64,000 nucleotides of DNA from Polydactylus sextarius. Lineage: Eukaryota > Chordata > Actinopteri > Polynemidae. Position 1 is the stretch's first letter; every line of letters starts with the position of its first letter. Location of the stretch: the NCBI GenBank assembly GCA_016801845.1, contig CM028914.1, positions 21,031,272-21,095,271 on the forward strand, given 5' to 3'. Positions 12,201 through 24,500 of the stretch are shown here, one piece after another. The notes under the pieces are model-generated. The model was not told where the DNA came from, ran no database searches, and saw nothing but the letters and a program-made list of their open reading frames with translations. The position numbers and the translations under genes were made by a program.

Positions 12201-13611
12201 GCAAAACCTGGAGAGGAGATAATTAATATATTTTACAGTTGCGCATGGGAAGTAGGATTTCCTCGGAAGAAGAAGAAAGTCCAGGAAAACAATATGCAAA
12301 CAATTACACTCACACCCTCACATTTGTGGTATGAATCAAAATTATTCTAGCAAGAGGAATGTAAATGAGTGATTTAATTTCTGTCAGTCATACAGGAACT
12401 AACAAATGAAATGATGAAGTTCTGGAAAATATGTCTGTATGTGAGCTGAATGTGTTAACATGTATGCTCTGTGAATGTCTTTGTTAAATCATATGTTTTA
12501 TAGAAAAACTGTGAAGGTTAAGAAAAGGTTTGATTTACCTTTAGATGTTATGTTTTGTTATCTTTTGTGATAAAACTCACGAAAAGCCACTTCACTTAAA
12601 CTTTGTAGATTTCTCTGTTGTGTTTGTAACAGAACACATCTCCTGTCTTGTGTGTCCTCAGTCGTCCTCTGATAAAACCAGAGAGGACTGGTCCTGACTG
12701 GCACAGTCCAGCTGATTGACGGTGGCGTCTTCAGTGAGAGCGAGACTGACTGTCTCTTTGTGTTCAAACAGATTCTTAGAATAGCACTGTGGTGGTGGTT
12801 TATTTTTGTACGTAGATTAGGAATTTGTCTGTACTTAGTCTGAATTGATCTTTTCAAATCAAAGCTGATCTTCAGTGGAAGAAGCTGTTCCTGTTTCTGA
12901 ACACAGATGACTGGTGACTGGTCAGATGACCCAGACATTACCTTCACTGATGCCCTTTGTTGTCTTAATGTTTGTCACATTGTAGACAAAGAGGGAAGTG
13001 TGCATTTTGCAACCCTCAACAAATCATCTGACGCTGTCCTCGTGACTCCCTATGACCCTGTATGTGAGGTGTCCCTCTTTCTTCGCCATGTGTCTTACAG
13101 TGGACATGGACGTAGGCTGTCTCTGTCTCTGCTGTGCAAAACCACCACAGATCCACAGCTACAACATCTTCAAACCTGTGACAATAATATTTAATACCAT
13201 GTTAAAGTTTCTATCTGTGGTTTCAGTCAGCGTCTCAGAGTGTTTGAGTGTCCACCTCAGACACTGTGACACATGCTAATGTTTGCCGCTTATTTTAGAA
13301 TGAAGAAGATATAAACACATTTCAAGTCTTTTAATATCTGTCTTGTGGTTTTGATAATGATAATTCATTCATTATGTCTGCCAACCTGTGACTGTGACAG
13401 TTTTGATCAGGATTGAGGCTGGTAAACTGTTCATTGTAATGTAGTTTTCATTATTTAAGTTGTAACATAATTCACTGAAACTTTTTTTTGTATATTTTTT
13501 CAAAATATCTTTTTAAACTCTTGAGTCTTAGCTTCATGCTAACATCCCTTCCTTCTTCTCTTCCACATTTATTTGAGGCTTGTTAATCATTTTCTCTTTC
13601 CTCCCACAGAT
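9281..13611. other. No gene seen
   Basis: AT-rich sequence. A minus-strand frame of 129 codons at 12558-12947 and a plus-strand one at 12907-13194 have no recognisable domain and no convincing splice framing. 11740-12300 resembles a dispersed fish repeat ('tatagtgccaccatcagg' near 11745, 'cggaagaagaagaaagtcc' near 12265), heavily decayed. Confidence 0.5.
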
Positions 13612-14048
13612 ATCATCCACTGCGCAGTTCAGACGGGATCCTGAGGCAGAGTGGAGGGTGGAGGGTGGAGGGAGGCGTGTGGACTGGCGGGCACACAGCA
13701 GAACAAGAAAGCACAAGAAAGACATTTTATTTCAGTTTATTACCTTCTCCTCACATGAGACATTAGCTGTTCTGAATGAATCTTTCTGTAATTTATGATT
13801 TAATTTGTTTAAAAAATTCTCTGTAGCTTCTTGGTTATTAATCTCTTCATTGTGTGAATTTTTTTTTTTTTTTTTTTTGAATAAACCTGCCAGTCCTTTC
13901 AGTGGCACAGATATTGATATGATAGCGTTATCTGCTTCTTCTCCACATAATTTATTCTGGCCACAGGGGGGAGATGCTGTGCCAGCTGATGCTCAGTACC
14001 TTACCCCCCCTCTCCTGAAGAAGAACATGTTGCTGTGTCTGGGTACAG
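13612..14048 (+). other. Two weak plus-strand exon candidates
   Basis: A good acceptor (TTTCCTCCCACAG) precedes 13612. Separately, 13967-14048 is an 82-nt segment between CCACAG and a consensus donor, GGTACAG|GTGAGT, with one frame open throughout. Neither yields a recognisable protein and they do not join in phase with the exon at 440-540. A poly(T) run of 20 lies between them at 13859-13878. Confidence 0.2.
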
Positions 14049-16083
14049 GTGAGTGGCAGCTTTACTGATGATGGGCTGATGATGGAGAAAGACAGTATGA
14101 AACATTACCTTCTTGGAGAAAACCCTGGAGTGAGGTTCGTCTCACATATGCAGCTGAGACACTGACTTATTGCCACTGCTGTGACTGTGTGACAGGCCCA
14201 GACTTGAGATGTTTGGGCCTCATGACTGTCTGTCACTAAAATCACTGCAGGCTTGTGCCTGCAACTGAGAGAGATGGAATAGTAAGTGGGCACAGCAGCA
14301 CACTGCCCCTGGGGCTGCAGGTATCCAGAGCCCCCAGTGTCAAACCAGACAAAACATATTTATATACAATTTGGACTTTATATGTCGATGGGCCCCTCTG
14401 GGCTGTTAATGGTGCAGCATCAGTGTAGAGCTGTTCTGTATTATTAACTTGTGTCTTATTAAGTATTATTGAATGGAAAACAAAATGATTAGCTCGTGCA
14501 GTATTTAATTATAGTGCCAATAATCTGCTCCTGGTGTTGGTTCACGTTTGAATGACTGCTCTAACATTAAACTGAGGTGGTAAACAGTGTAACAGCAGCT
14601 ATTGAGCGTGTCTCCTCAACACGCTTGTTTTTGGTTGGTTTTCGTCTGAGCTGCTCATTGTCATTATCAGAGGAGCACTACATGTAATGGGAATGAGACA
14701 AGCTTGATGCAGCGTAATGAAAAGGGCGTCCACAGAGAGGCAGGGTTCTAATAGCTGTTCAGAGCTCCACAGACCTATGAATGAGTGTGTTTATAACAAA
14801 GGGAGACATTAGTGTGGGCTGGGGAGCTGGTGAGGACAGACTGGATCAGCTGCAGCTCTGAAGCCAGTCCCAAAATGTACATCATGTTTTCAAGACTTCA
14901 TGCATAATGATTGTTGATGTGTTCACAGCAGCTCAGTCAGACACGTCCTTTGAATCCACTGACAGTGACTCCATGAGTTCAGTGATGATGATGAAGCGTC
15001 ACCTGTGGTGCTCTGACACATATGAAGATGGAAAATGAGCAGGAGAAGGAGAAGGAGGTCACTGAACAAGACGATGTGAGACAGTTAGCACTACACTGAG
15101 GAGGAGGAGACGGAGGAGAGGAGGAAAAAGAGAAAGAGGAGCATGTGAAACCACCTCTTACTTCCTCTTTATTTGACCACATCAATCAAACAGGAGCACA
15201 AATCCAGTTTTTGTCACTAGGACTTAAACTGAATAATTTATATTTGAATCTTAAATGTTCAACTGAAATAACTGCAGTGAAAGACGTCTCTGTCTGTCAT
15301 ATTATTTTCTCAACAACCACTTATCCAGTCAACTTCAACTATGGCAGGTGTATTGCTGAGAACTCAAGGAAGTAGACTGACAAAGTGTTTTAGATGAGAT
15401 CTCAGGAAAACTTCACATTACCTGACATGAAGAAGATGACTACAGGGGCAGTTTACAGCATGTCAGGGTTTGTACACCGTCATCCAGACACTATGGCAGC
15501 AGAGCAGCCAACTCAAGCTGTAACAAACATGACAGAGTGCCAGGGTACACAGCTGTGTCATAGCAGATGTGTTATCAGGATCCAAGGAAGTGCAGTGTGA
15601 AGTAGTTGAAATGATCTCAAGAAAGATGTGAGCTGGATTAACACAGGTCCAACGAACACACACATTGTGAAGGGCCACTGAAGCAGCAGGGGTAGTTCAA
15701 GTGGAAAAATGCAGTTGTGTTAAGCTGATATTTGAGCTAAAATGTTTTTTATGCTGCCTAATTAATTGTGGTGTATTTGCAACAGTTGTGCTCTGCTGTA
15801 TGCCCCTGACTGTTACCATATGTCACCCTTAAAAATGGTAAAGTGGGAACAAAAGCCCAAAAGCACTTGGACACATGGCTGCTAAATGTTTCTGAGGCAG
15901 CTGTGTGTGGTTTCAGTGTTAGTTCATGCACAAAATCTCACAAAAACTGTGGCTCAGACTTGACTGATAGGCGAGGGTTGGCATTTAGATTGAGGTGTCG
16001 TCTGTCATGTTGTGTGAGGAGTGAAGAGGTGAACGCGTCATGGAGAAGATAATAATGAGGCATAGAGGCTAAAATGTGAAAGC

Positions 16084-16108
16084 TATATATATATATATAT
16101 ATATATAT
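16084..16108. repeat. (TA)n microsatellite
   Basis: About 12 TA units. Confidence 0.97.
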
Positions 16109-16523
16109 GGTATATGTTTTTTTTTTTACATGTAAGTGTGTTGATATGTTTAGAGACAGAGATGTTTTTTAGAGACCAAAAAAAACATTACTATCAGAAT
16201 GAGTCACCTTCAAGTGATGAACAGTAAGACATTAGACATTAGTCCGGTCCGAGGGACTGATTCCTTTTACCATCTAGTTCTCATTAGAGACGTTGGCAGC
16301 TGTTATCTGTTTCCTCCCAGCATGCACCAAGTCTGTTTTTTCCGAGAGCAGAGGGCTCCCAGCTCGCTGCGGAGCGAACAGTGTGAAGCTTACTGATCGC
16401 TCAGTTTCTCATTTTTGTGAATTAATACAAAGCTGCAGACAGAGAGAGGAGGGGGACGGAGCCAGTGAATTTCATAAAACTAATGAAGGACATTAAAATG
16501 AAAGATGACAGTATTCATTCATA

Positions 16524-16848
16524 TACACACACACACACACACACACACAACACACGTTTGTTTTCATGCCTTGTGAGGACATTTCATTGACTTCTATTCA
16601 TTTCCTGGAGACTTTCCTGGAAACCCTAGAGATCCCATTTGTTGGCACCACTTATCTAAACCTGATCCTAACCTTAACCAAACCTTAAGTCATGTCTTCA
16701 CCTCATTTTTTTGTTTTTTACATCATGGGGACCAGCTTTTTGTCTCCATACGGGAGAGAGGTCCCCACAATGTGAGTGTGTAAACAGCTTTAAGTCCCAT
16801 AATGTAGGAAAAACCAGGTCACACACACACACACACACACATACACAC
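16524..16848 (+). repeat. CA-flanked 'GTCCCCA' dispersed repeat
   Basis: Two (AC)n runs (16524-16549 and 16820-16848) bracket a body with 'ttttcatgccttgtgaggac', 'ctaaccttaaccaaaccttaa', 'catcatggggaccag' and 'gaggtccccacaatgt'. I recognise these as phrases of a repeat that is common in teleost introns and is often bounded by CA microsatellites. Its class is unknown to me. Confidence 0.6.
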
Positions 16849-18215
16849 GAAATGTTTAAAAAAATAAACAGTTTCATATTACAGTTAAATAAAATGTTTT
16901 CTGGAATCACTGAGTTGACAGACTTGTGGTGTTGTGGTTGTGACAGCCTGTCTAAAGTCATATACAGACAAAATGTTAATATCAAAATTTTGATGCCGTG
17001 AAATCCTGGATTCTTAAAGTTGTTTCCTGACATTTACAAGAGTGATGAGGCTGCAAATGAGGAAAAAGCTGTGTGGGTGACAGTCTATACCAGGCTCCAT
17101 CACAGGTGGGCACTGTCATTTAGTACCACCACAGCATGGACACCAACACCATAATTTAACAAGTAACTAAAACTGACACTGATTATACACTCATTTTATA
17201 AACGGATATACTACTAATATTCCTCCTACTACAGTAGTAGTAGTGAGATATATTTCTGGATACTACAGTTAAGTTTAAAGTAGAAAAGTAATAAGCAAGT
17301 GTTAGATATAATTATCTTTAGCTGTAGTGGTCAGAGAACTTGAGCTTTTTTTTTCTTTTCCTGTATTATTTTATAGTCTTACCCTCTCTTCATCCTCTTC
17401 TGAGGTTCGACTAAAGCCTTACTGGTATTGACATTGTGTGTCCTTTGAGATTCCTCATGAGCTGTCAGGGCCGGCTCATCTCACTGTCTGCGCTGTTCGG
17501 CTAACAAGCTCGACTTCTGATCCATCTGACAGGAAGAAGACGAAACGCTCCCTCGGCCTGAACATCATCTGCAGTCTGGACACATTTTTCATTACTTTCT
17601 CTGTCTTCCTCTGGTCTCCTCTACTGCAACTTTATCATCACAGTATAATGTGTTTAATGTCTTGCATGGTTAATAGTTTTTATGTTTGCATATCAACAGG
17701 AGAAAAAAAAAGCCTGATGAATGATGGCATACTGCTGAAGCAGATGGTGCTGGGTGTCTTAATATAACCCAGACTAGCTGTCAGTCCACTCAGTGTTTAT
17801 GAGAGACACCTGACAGTGAGGCCTTATGGCACTGCTTCACTAATTAAGCATAGTCTCAAACTCGCTCGGCCCTCTGGGAATAACACAACTGTTAAAAACA
17901 ATCAACATGATGAGTCTACATGCCTGTCAACCAGCCTCCTTCACTGAACTACTTTCAGTTTTAGCAACTGACAGCACTCACTGCCAGATTTACATCCTGT
18001 ACTCGATGATTGAGTCTTGCTCTGTGTCCTATCTTTCTGCAAGACATTTTATTGATTTAAAATAAATGATGTGTATCTGCATCAAAAAGATCCAGAGACA
18101 GTGTGTATAATGGTCTCCTTCTCCCCAGTAGCAATCCAAATACTTAAATGTGCATTTATTCTTTCTTTTTTTGCCCAGCTACTTTGGAGCAAGGCAACAA
18201 GTCGTTTATCTGGGT

Positions 18216-18452
18216 TTGTGGTAGCAGCAGGTTAACAAAGTAGTCCAGATGTCTTTCTCCTCAGCAACAGCTCTTCCCTGGGGATCCTGAGCTGTTCCCA
18301 GACCGGATGAGATGTATGATCTCTCCAGCATGTTGAGGGTCTATCCTGTGGTCTCCTACCAGTTAAACTTGTCTGGAAAACCTTCAACAGGAAGTGCCCA
18401 GGAGGCATGATGATCAGATGCCTGAACCAACTCAACTAGTTCTTTTCAACAC
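18216..18452 (-). mobile_element. LINE fragment, C-terminal coding relic (Rex/RTE-like)
   Basis: The minus strand translates as WFRHLIIMPPGHFLLKVFQTSLTGRR followed by GRRPQDRPSTCWRDHTSHPVWEQLRIPREEL (two partly overlapping pieces). This is the tail of a very abundant teleost LINE ORF2 (usual form: WFGHL-MPPG, then GRRPRGRPRTRWRDYISHLAWERLG). Only this tail survives, with several replaced residues and no catalytic domain, so it is dead. Confidence 0.75.
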
Positions 18453-19392
18453 AAAGGAGCAGGCTGAGGCCTTGATCCTTTTTGTCATTACAGAAAACTC
18501 ATGAACACAAGTGATAGTCAGAATGAAACAACTAATAAACCAACAGCTTCACATTTTCAACACAGCTTTCCAAATAACTAATGCTTGCTTAATGTTGCAG
18601 TTGTAATGTTTGCCTTTTTATGCTTTCTCTGTCATGTCACAGTGCAATGAATCTTGGGTAATTCACTTTGGAAAAGTCTACAGAAATGCCCCTGGAAAGA
18701 GGTGAATAAAGGGCTCAAGATGTGTGAGACAGTGATTTCAGGGACTCAGTGATTTGACAGTGGGACTGATCTCATGGTCTTAGCCACTAACTCTGTGCGT
18801 CTGACAGTTTAGACTGACCTACAGTTGGATTCAACTCTACGAGCCATATCTTTTAGGCGACACATATGCTGTGTCTGAATTCACAGACCTCCATATTTGC
18901 TTTGACAACTATGGAGAAAATACAGTGCTCTGTATAAACATGAACAAAAAGGTCAGAACTGAGCTGGACAGTGGACACTCCTCTGTTGATTGCCACTTTG
19001 CCATGTTGCAGGGGTTTGAGTATTTTTGTGATCCAGGGAGCTGTGTAGTATGAGGCACTAGCCCCGGGTGGAGACACCAGACTCTGAGTGGTTCAACACA
19101 ACCCTATAATAGCTCAGAGAAGGGTAAGCACCACTTTGCATGGAAAAGGTCAACCGGAGCTTCCCCCTGGAGCCAGATCTGGGGGGTGGATTTCAACATA
19201 AACATACTGATGACAGCTGCTATGACTTCCTGATATTCAGATAACACGTATATTATAATAATTTCAAAAAAAATCATAAATAAAGGATTTCTATAAAGTA
19301 TTTCTATTCTATAAGTGTGATTATATATTATTCCGATGATGTTATTTCTCTCAGTACAGTCTCTCAGTACCACTTCATTTTTTCCAATGACT

Positions 19393-19393
<1 letters not shown>

Positions 19394-19424
<31 letters not shown>
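19394..19424. repeat. Poly(T) run, about 31
   Basis: An uninterrupted T run followed by gcagagactg. Because it ends in T...TGCAG it mimics a splice acceptor on the plus strand, but the frame after it is unrecognised. Confidence 0.95.
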
Positions 19425-19426
<2 letters not shown>

Positions 19427-20563
19427 AGAGACTGTTCCAGTGAAACCCAGTACAGTCTGTGTTGCTCTCATGTCATATCTATGGAGAGGAGGGCTTGATA
19501 CTTATACATCATATAACATTATACTGAATTTATACTGTGAAGCACTTCACCTACATGAAACCGCTCCTGAAAGCTAAGAAGCACTTGAGCACAACCACAT
19601 TACGCTCTCAGCCAGAGGAGTCCGCAGCTCTGTGACCACCATCTTGTTCAACCCGACTTTCATTTGCCTACTTGACCTTTTACTTTTGCAAGAATCATCT
19701 CCATCTGAAAAGGTTTCTAGATTGCAACACTGCCTGTGTCATGTGCTCCAGCAGCATGTGGTCCAGCACAGACCTGCACATGTATGATAAGATGTGTGTT
19801 ATGAGAATCTGGCTCACAGATCCAGTTTATCAGTCCAGAGATTTCAGCTGCTTCCAGTGACATTCAATGTCGACATTTCTCGCTCTGGAGGGACTTTAAC
19901 CCTGTGGCTAGAATTTGTGGTTTTGTGTAAAGAACATGCAGTGAATTTTACCTTTGTGAAAATTTAATGTCATCTCTGAGTTTGCAATTCTTATAGAATT
20001 TATAGTGCTCATGCATCCTTGACATTTTATGTAATAAAACTTGACACAATAAAACGATTTAAAAAAAAAAAAAAAAAGAAAGAAAAACTGAGAACTGAAG
20101 TGTGGTCACACCATCATCATTTTTTTTCATGTGATGTCATGGTTTTAGCAGGTGGAGTTGTGTCTCAGTCTAAAATCTACAAGCTTATTTGTCTGGCTGC
20201 AGTGTTTGGTATTAAACCACCAGGTGGCAGTATTTTTCCTGTTACAATCAGATAATTAAGGTGGTGAGAGTTTGTGCAGTTATTGTGATTGTTTGCTTTT
20301 TTTTTTTCTGCCTTGTTTGTGGTTACACAGTGAACACTGGGTACACAAACCAGCCGCACATCATCAACCTCTTGAAATGTAAGTGTCAACACACATAAAC
20401 ATACAAACCTGCTGAGATAAAGCCACATCCCTCCCTCCCTCAGACAAACTTGGAAACTTGATTCAAAGTGGAAGCATTTAATCAAATCAAATGCTCATAA
20501 ATGAAGCTAAAGCAGTTTCATTGTGATAAACGTCTTTCTTTGTTCATTTACAGTCCACCAAAC

Positions 20564-20567
<4 letters not shown>

Positions 20568-20598
<31 letters not shown>

Positions 20599-20630
20599 CC
20601 ACATACACACACACAAACACACACACACTG
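20568..20630. repeat. (CG)n(CA)n imperfect microsatellite
   Basis: acacgcgcgcgc runs into about 25 interrupted CA units. The alternating purine-pyrimidine sequence is Z-DNA prone. Confidence 0.95.
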
Positions 20631-20857
20631 TATAATACTTCTATCTGTGTTAGAACGACAGGTCAGTTGTATTAACATGAGTGTATGCTAGAAACACAAT
20701 ATATGAACTCAAGTGAAGTTATAAAGTCACACAAAAACCCTCTTTAACCAAAATGAGTCCGTCGTGGATTTACACACTCATATTTGTGCAGTCGGGCACT
20801 TTGCTGGATAATCCAAATGCTGCGGGCCAACAAATCATATCAAATCTTCTCTGAGTA

Positions 20858-20863
20858 TTTATT
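20858..20863 (-). terminator. Candidate poly(A) signal AATAAA for wscd1
   Basis: This is the first canonical hexamer after the wscd1 stop, about 285 nt downstream of it. No transcript evidence is available. Confidence 0.4.
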
Positions 20864-21147
20864 TGACACATTTGCTGCTCTCAGATAACCCCCTCCACCA
20901 CCACCCCCCTTCACCCTCCCCCCAAACCCTGAGGCTTTCATCATTCCTTCACAATGAATCGTCTTGTTTTCTCCAGTGACCTCCACTGTGTTTTTCCTTA
21001 ACTCTACAGCCTCTCACAGAGCCGCTTGCTTTTCAAAGAGTCTGGTGGTCCCCTGTACATCAGCCAGCGTGTGTCAGGTCCCCACACAGTGCTCGCTGAG
21101 GACGTTCCCTCTCACAAGCCACTGGTGGACCAGTTGTTTTCAGATCA
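20858..21147 (-). other. wscd1: wscd1 3' UTR, tentative
   Basis: The stretch runs from the stop codon to the first AATAAA on the minus strand (plus-strand tttatt, 20858-20863). It holds a strongly G-rich run at 20889-20923. The true cleavage site is unknown and a longer UTR is possible. Confidence 0.4.
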
Positions 21148-21500
21148 TCATCTGGGCAGGTACTCCTGTGGAAGTCCGCTAAAGTTCCTGCCCTGCAGAG
21201 CCTGGTCCACAGTGTGGATGAACGAGTCAATCATCTGTCTCATGTCAGGGGTGAATGGGTCGAAGGGGGGCCGTTGGGCCGCCGAGCGTTTGAAGTGACC
21301 ATCCTGGTTACTCTGTGCACAGAGCAGCCTCTCCTCAGTCATAGTGACATTCAGAAAGCTTGTGATGAGACGAAGCTGAGGCAGGAGATCTCTCTGCAGC
21401 TCCTCGTAGTGCACCACCAGCAGGCGGCATCCGAACTTCAGCCAGCTGAGGGCGTGGGACGCCCACCAGGGGGCGTAGCTGGAGACAAATTCTGGCCACT
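21148..21500 (-). CDS. wscd1: wscd1 coding exon 8 (C-terminus and stop)
   Basis: 353 nt, acceptor CCCTACAG|AG. It encodes residues 454-570 and the stop at 21148-21150. EWPEFVSSYAPWW and LLVVHYEEL match the family, as does the C-terminus ending in EYLPR. It completes the sulfotransferase-like fold; sequons lie at N504 and N559. Confidence 0.97.
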
Positions 21501-24500
21501 CTGTAGGGGACAGAGAGCACATCTGAGGATTATTTACACAACAAACAACAGTTTCAACCGGTTTCACTGCACAGAAAAGTAAATAAAGCGAGAAAAAGAT
21601 GCAGGGTCCAAAGGGATGAAGGCAACAGGGTCAGTTCACTCAAGATACTGCTACAAAATAAAATATGAATAAAAGACAATGTCCCCATGCTTTAGATGAA
21701 CTGGTAGAACACACTGTCAACACTCAAAGTTCTTTCAAGGACTGTTTACAGTTACTACAGTATATTCACAGAAACTATGACGCTGGTTCTAACTCCTCTT
21801 TGATGTTTTTATTTTATATATTTGTTTCAGTGCAAAGAGCAACACTAATTTATATATTTTGTTGGAGGAAGATAAATAAAAAAAAAATCTGTCTGCCTGG
21901 GGTGATACTAGAGGTACAATTTGTGAGCTTTTCTTCTTTTTGTCCTTACTTTTTTGGTTTGTTTTCAGATTCTCATTTTGTTCGTTTCATTCTTGTGAAT
22001 GCATTATCTCAACAAAGTCTCGAGGGACTCAAGGATGAACTGATTCTCATTGTGAAGGTAAAAAGTTAAATGTCACTGTGATTACACACAACACATTTCA
22101 TGCTACTGTATAAAACTGTAATCCTCCGGAGTACAGTTGTTACTATATGAGAACTAAAGTGCTTGGTGCTGAATTCACAGTCACAGTCAGAGGCAGCTCT
22201 CAGGTCTGTTACTGTAACATCAGCAGGACATTATGCATCAGTAAGTACTGTATCAGAGCCATAAAGCACTCGACCATAAAGTCATGTGGACTGAAATGTA
22301 TTACCTTTACTTTTCCATTGTGCATCTGTGGCGTGTCCTAAATGTCCAGCACACTTGCGGTTGAATTCAGCCATGAGAGAGCGGTACGGGTTTCGAATCA
22401 GCAGGATGGCAGAGTCGAACATCTCGATCTCTTTCTGTCCGCTCTCGTGGGTTTTAATACAGATGCTGCGACCACTCTTCCAGTAGTCCTTCTCTCCTTT
22501 GAAACCTGGCACCATTAAATAAATGAATGGGTAAGGTTCAGCTGCAGAGTAATATTTCACACACACTTGCTCATTTGAAGCTTATTTTATCATGTTATCA
22601 TTGTCCCCTCCCTCCAACACACACACACACCTCTGTTGTATAGCGTGCCATCGAAATAGAAGCTGCCAGTGTAGTAGCCGGTCACGAGCTCAATCAGGTG
22701 CCGTACCCAGGTGTTGCCTGCGCCGGGAAAACTGGAAAGAGCCACCAGGGAGCTGGATCTCTGAGGCAGAAACATCCTCTCTTTGCACCTGGAGTCTAGA
22801 GGGGCAGGACTTTTGTTGTCATTTACAGAACTCCACAAGGACGTGTGTATTCATAAAACCCAGAATGCCAGAATGCATCTATTTTCACTGCAAAGGAAAT
22901 GCAGAACAAGTCGTGTGTTACACAAACTATAGCAGGAGAGCAGAGAAATGGATCAGAGCTGAGACAAGTACAATTTCCACCTCAGTCACAGACTGAGTTT
23001 TTCTTTCTCCCACGAAAACAACATGATATTCATGGGCAGCGTCTCAGAAGAGATTAGTTTCGACCAGGTTATTTTTATGGGCCATTTTACAGGAGGAACG
23101 AGAGGCTGGGACTTTAACTGCTGAGCGTGATCCGTAAAAATGACTGACATAGCAGAATGAGTGTGGATTAAAATTCAGACACGGTCTGGTAATTATTACA
23201 TCGTCCATTCTCTGTAAAACCAATCAGGACTAGGTTTACATGACTGGAGTTTTAAACACGTCACGTGCAGATGATTGTTGTTGTGTGTTATAAACATCTC
23301 ACCAAGCACTGGCGTGTGGTAGACCTGGTAGTGGTCGAGCTGAGGGGGGGCAGCAGTGGTTGTGGAGTTGCTGGTGTGATTCAGACATTGCTGCTTGTCT
23401 GACTGCAGGTTGAGACTGAACAGAGGTGACGTCCAGGTACAGAAGCAGTGCGGCCTGTTGAACACAGCCAACAGGAGCTCCTGTGAAACAAAAGCACAGA
23501 TACTAACATTTTCATCTGTGACTCATCATGTTTATTTTTCACTCCAGATAACTTCTAACCAACCTGACGTGTCAGCTGGTTTCAGCAGCAAACCGCTGAA
23601 AGCGTCACTTCTCCACTTACACGCTTCGTTTTTGACCATTATATTTTCTCACTTTCCACTAATGCAAAGGTCGCAGCGCTCAATGTCACAGCACAAGAAC
23701 AGACACCGCAGTGAATGTTTCAGAAAAGTTACACATAATCACTCAGTGACATACATACGTGCACTCACACCACACAGTCAGAATTAATCACACTGCAGTC
23801 ACCACCACATGATGTGTAATATATTTCTATTTTCAGAGGAGACACAGCTGCATCCCGTAAGATCTAAGTACAAGCTCCAGACTACTTCTCATTAGAAGCA
23901 CATTAAACCCTAAATATTCATCAGAATTCAAGGAGCTCTGTGCTCCCTCATGTGATCTCCTGGGAGTGAAGACAGCTCTCTGAGCTCCAGAGGCTCCTCT
24001 CCGGAGAGCAGACCGCCGCTACGCTACACACACACACATTCAGAGGCTATGAGCAATTCACTGATCACCACATCTGGAACAACAGAGAACTAGCTCAAAC
24101 CTTATCAGTGCATGTCTCAACGCAGGACTGTGTTGTTAGGTTGGGCTGAAAGGAGTAGACAGGGAAGGCACCGACTGTGCTCTTCAGCAACTTGAAACAG
24201 CCGCGGTAGTGAAGATTTCTGACTGGAAAGAGAAAAATACATGAGGAAATAGCTGCATTCTGGTGGCAAACTCAGAATTATTCATTCTCTTGCATTAGGA
24301 GATATTTTTTACTTTTACATTCTCTGACAAGGACATAGAAAGGTCTCGCTGAGAAATAAATGGTCAGATTTTCCAAATATATATAATCTGGAGAGCCCTG
24401 GGTTCAATTTAAATTATTTAAGTATTTCTGCCCTTGTTATTTTCTTATACTTGACTGAATTCCGTTCTATAATATATTCACAATTTATCTGCAAACCTCA

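Larger units (their letters stand above)
14049..18215. other. No gene seen; repeats and unique-looking sequence
   Basis: Includes a purine-rich block at 15024-15140, a (TA)n run at 16084-16108 and a CA-flanked dispersed repeat at 16524-16848. 16390-16500 and 17440-17580 are mixed composition without recognisable coding. Confidence 0.5.
18453..20857. other. No gene seen; intergenic 3' of wscd1
   Basis: Contains a poly(T) of about 31 (19394-19424), a poly(A) of 17 (20060-20076) and CA repeats at 20568-20630. Frames here are short and unrecognised. A longer wscd1 3' UTR could extend into it. Confidence 0.5.

Noticed and set aside
12558..12947. 129-codon minus-strand frame
   Set aside because: No recognisable domain; overlaps another unrelated open frame on the plus strand; no flanking donor or acceptor that keeps it open.
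440..13660. Joining the exon at 440-540 to the acceptor before 13612
   Set aside because: The join is in a possible phase but meets a stop after about ten codons, giving an 18-residue product with no recognised match.
19394..19577. Poly(T)-TGCAG read as a splice acceptor for a plus-strand exon
   Set aside because: The following frame has no recognised content and no good donor; the T run is simple sequence.
21665..22069. 134-codon plus-strand frame inside wscd1 intron 7
   Set aside because: AT-driven, hydrophobic composition without a domain; lies in an intron and has no splice signals of its own.
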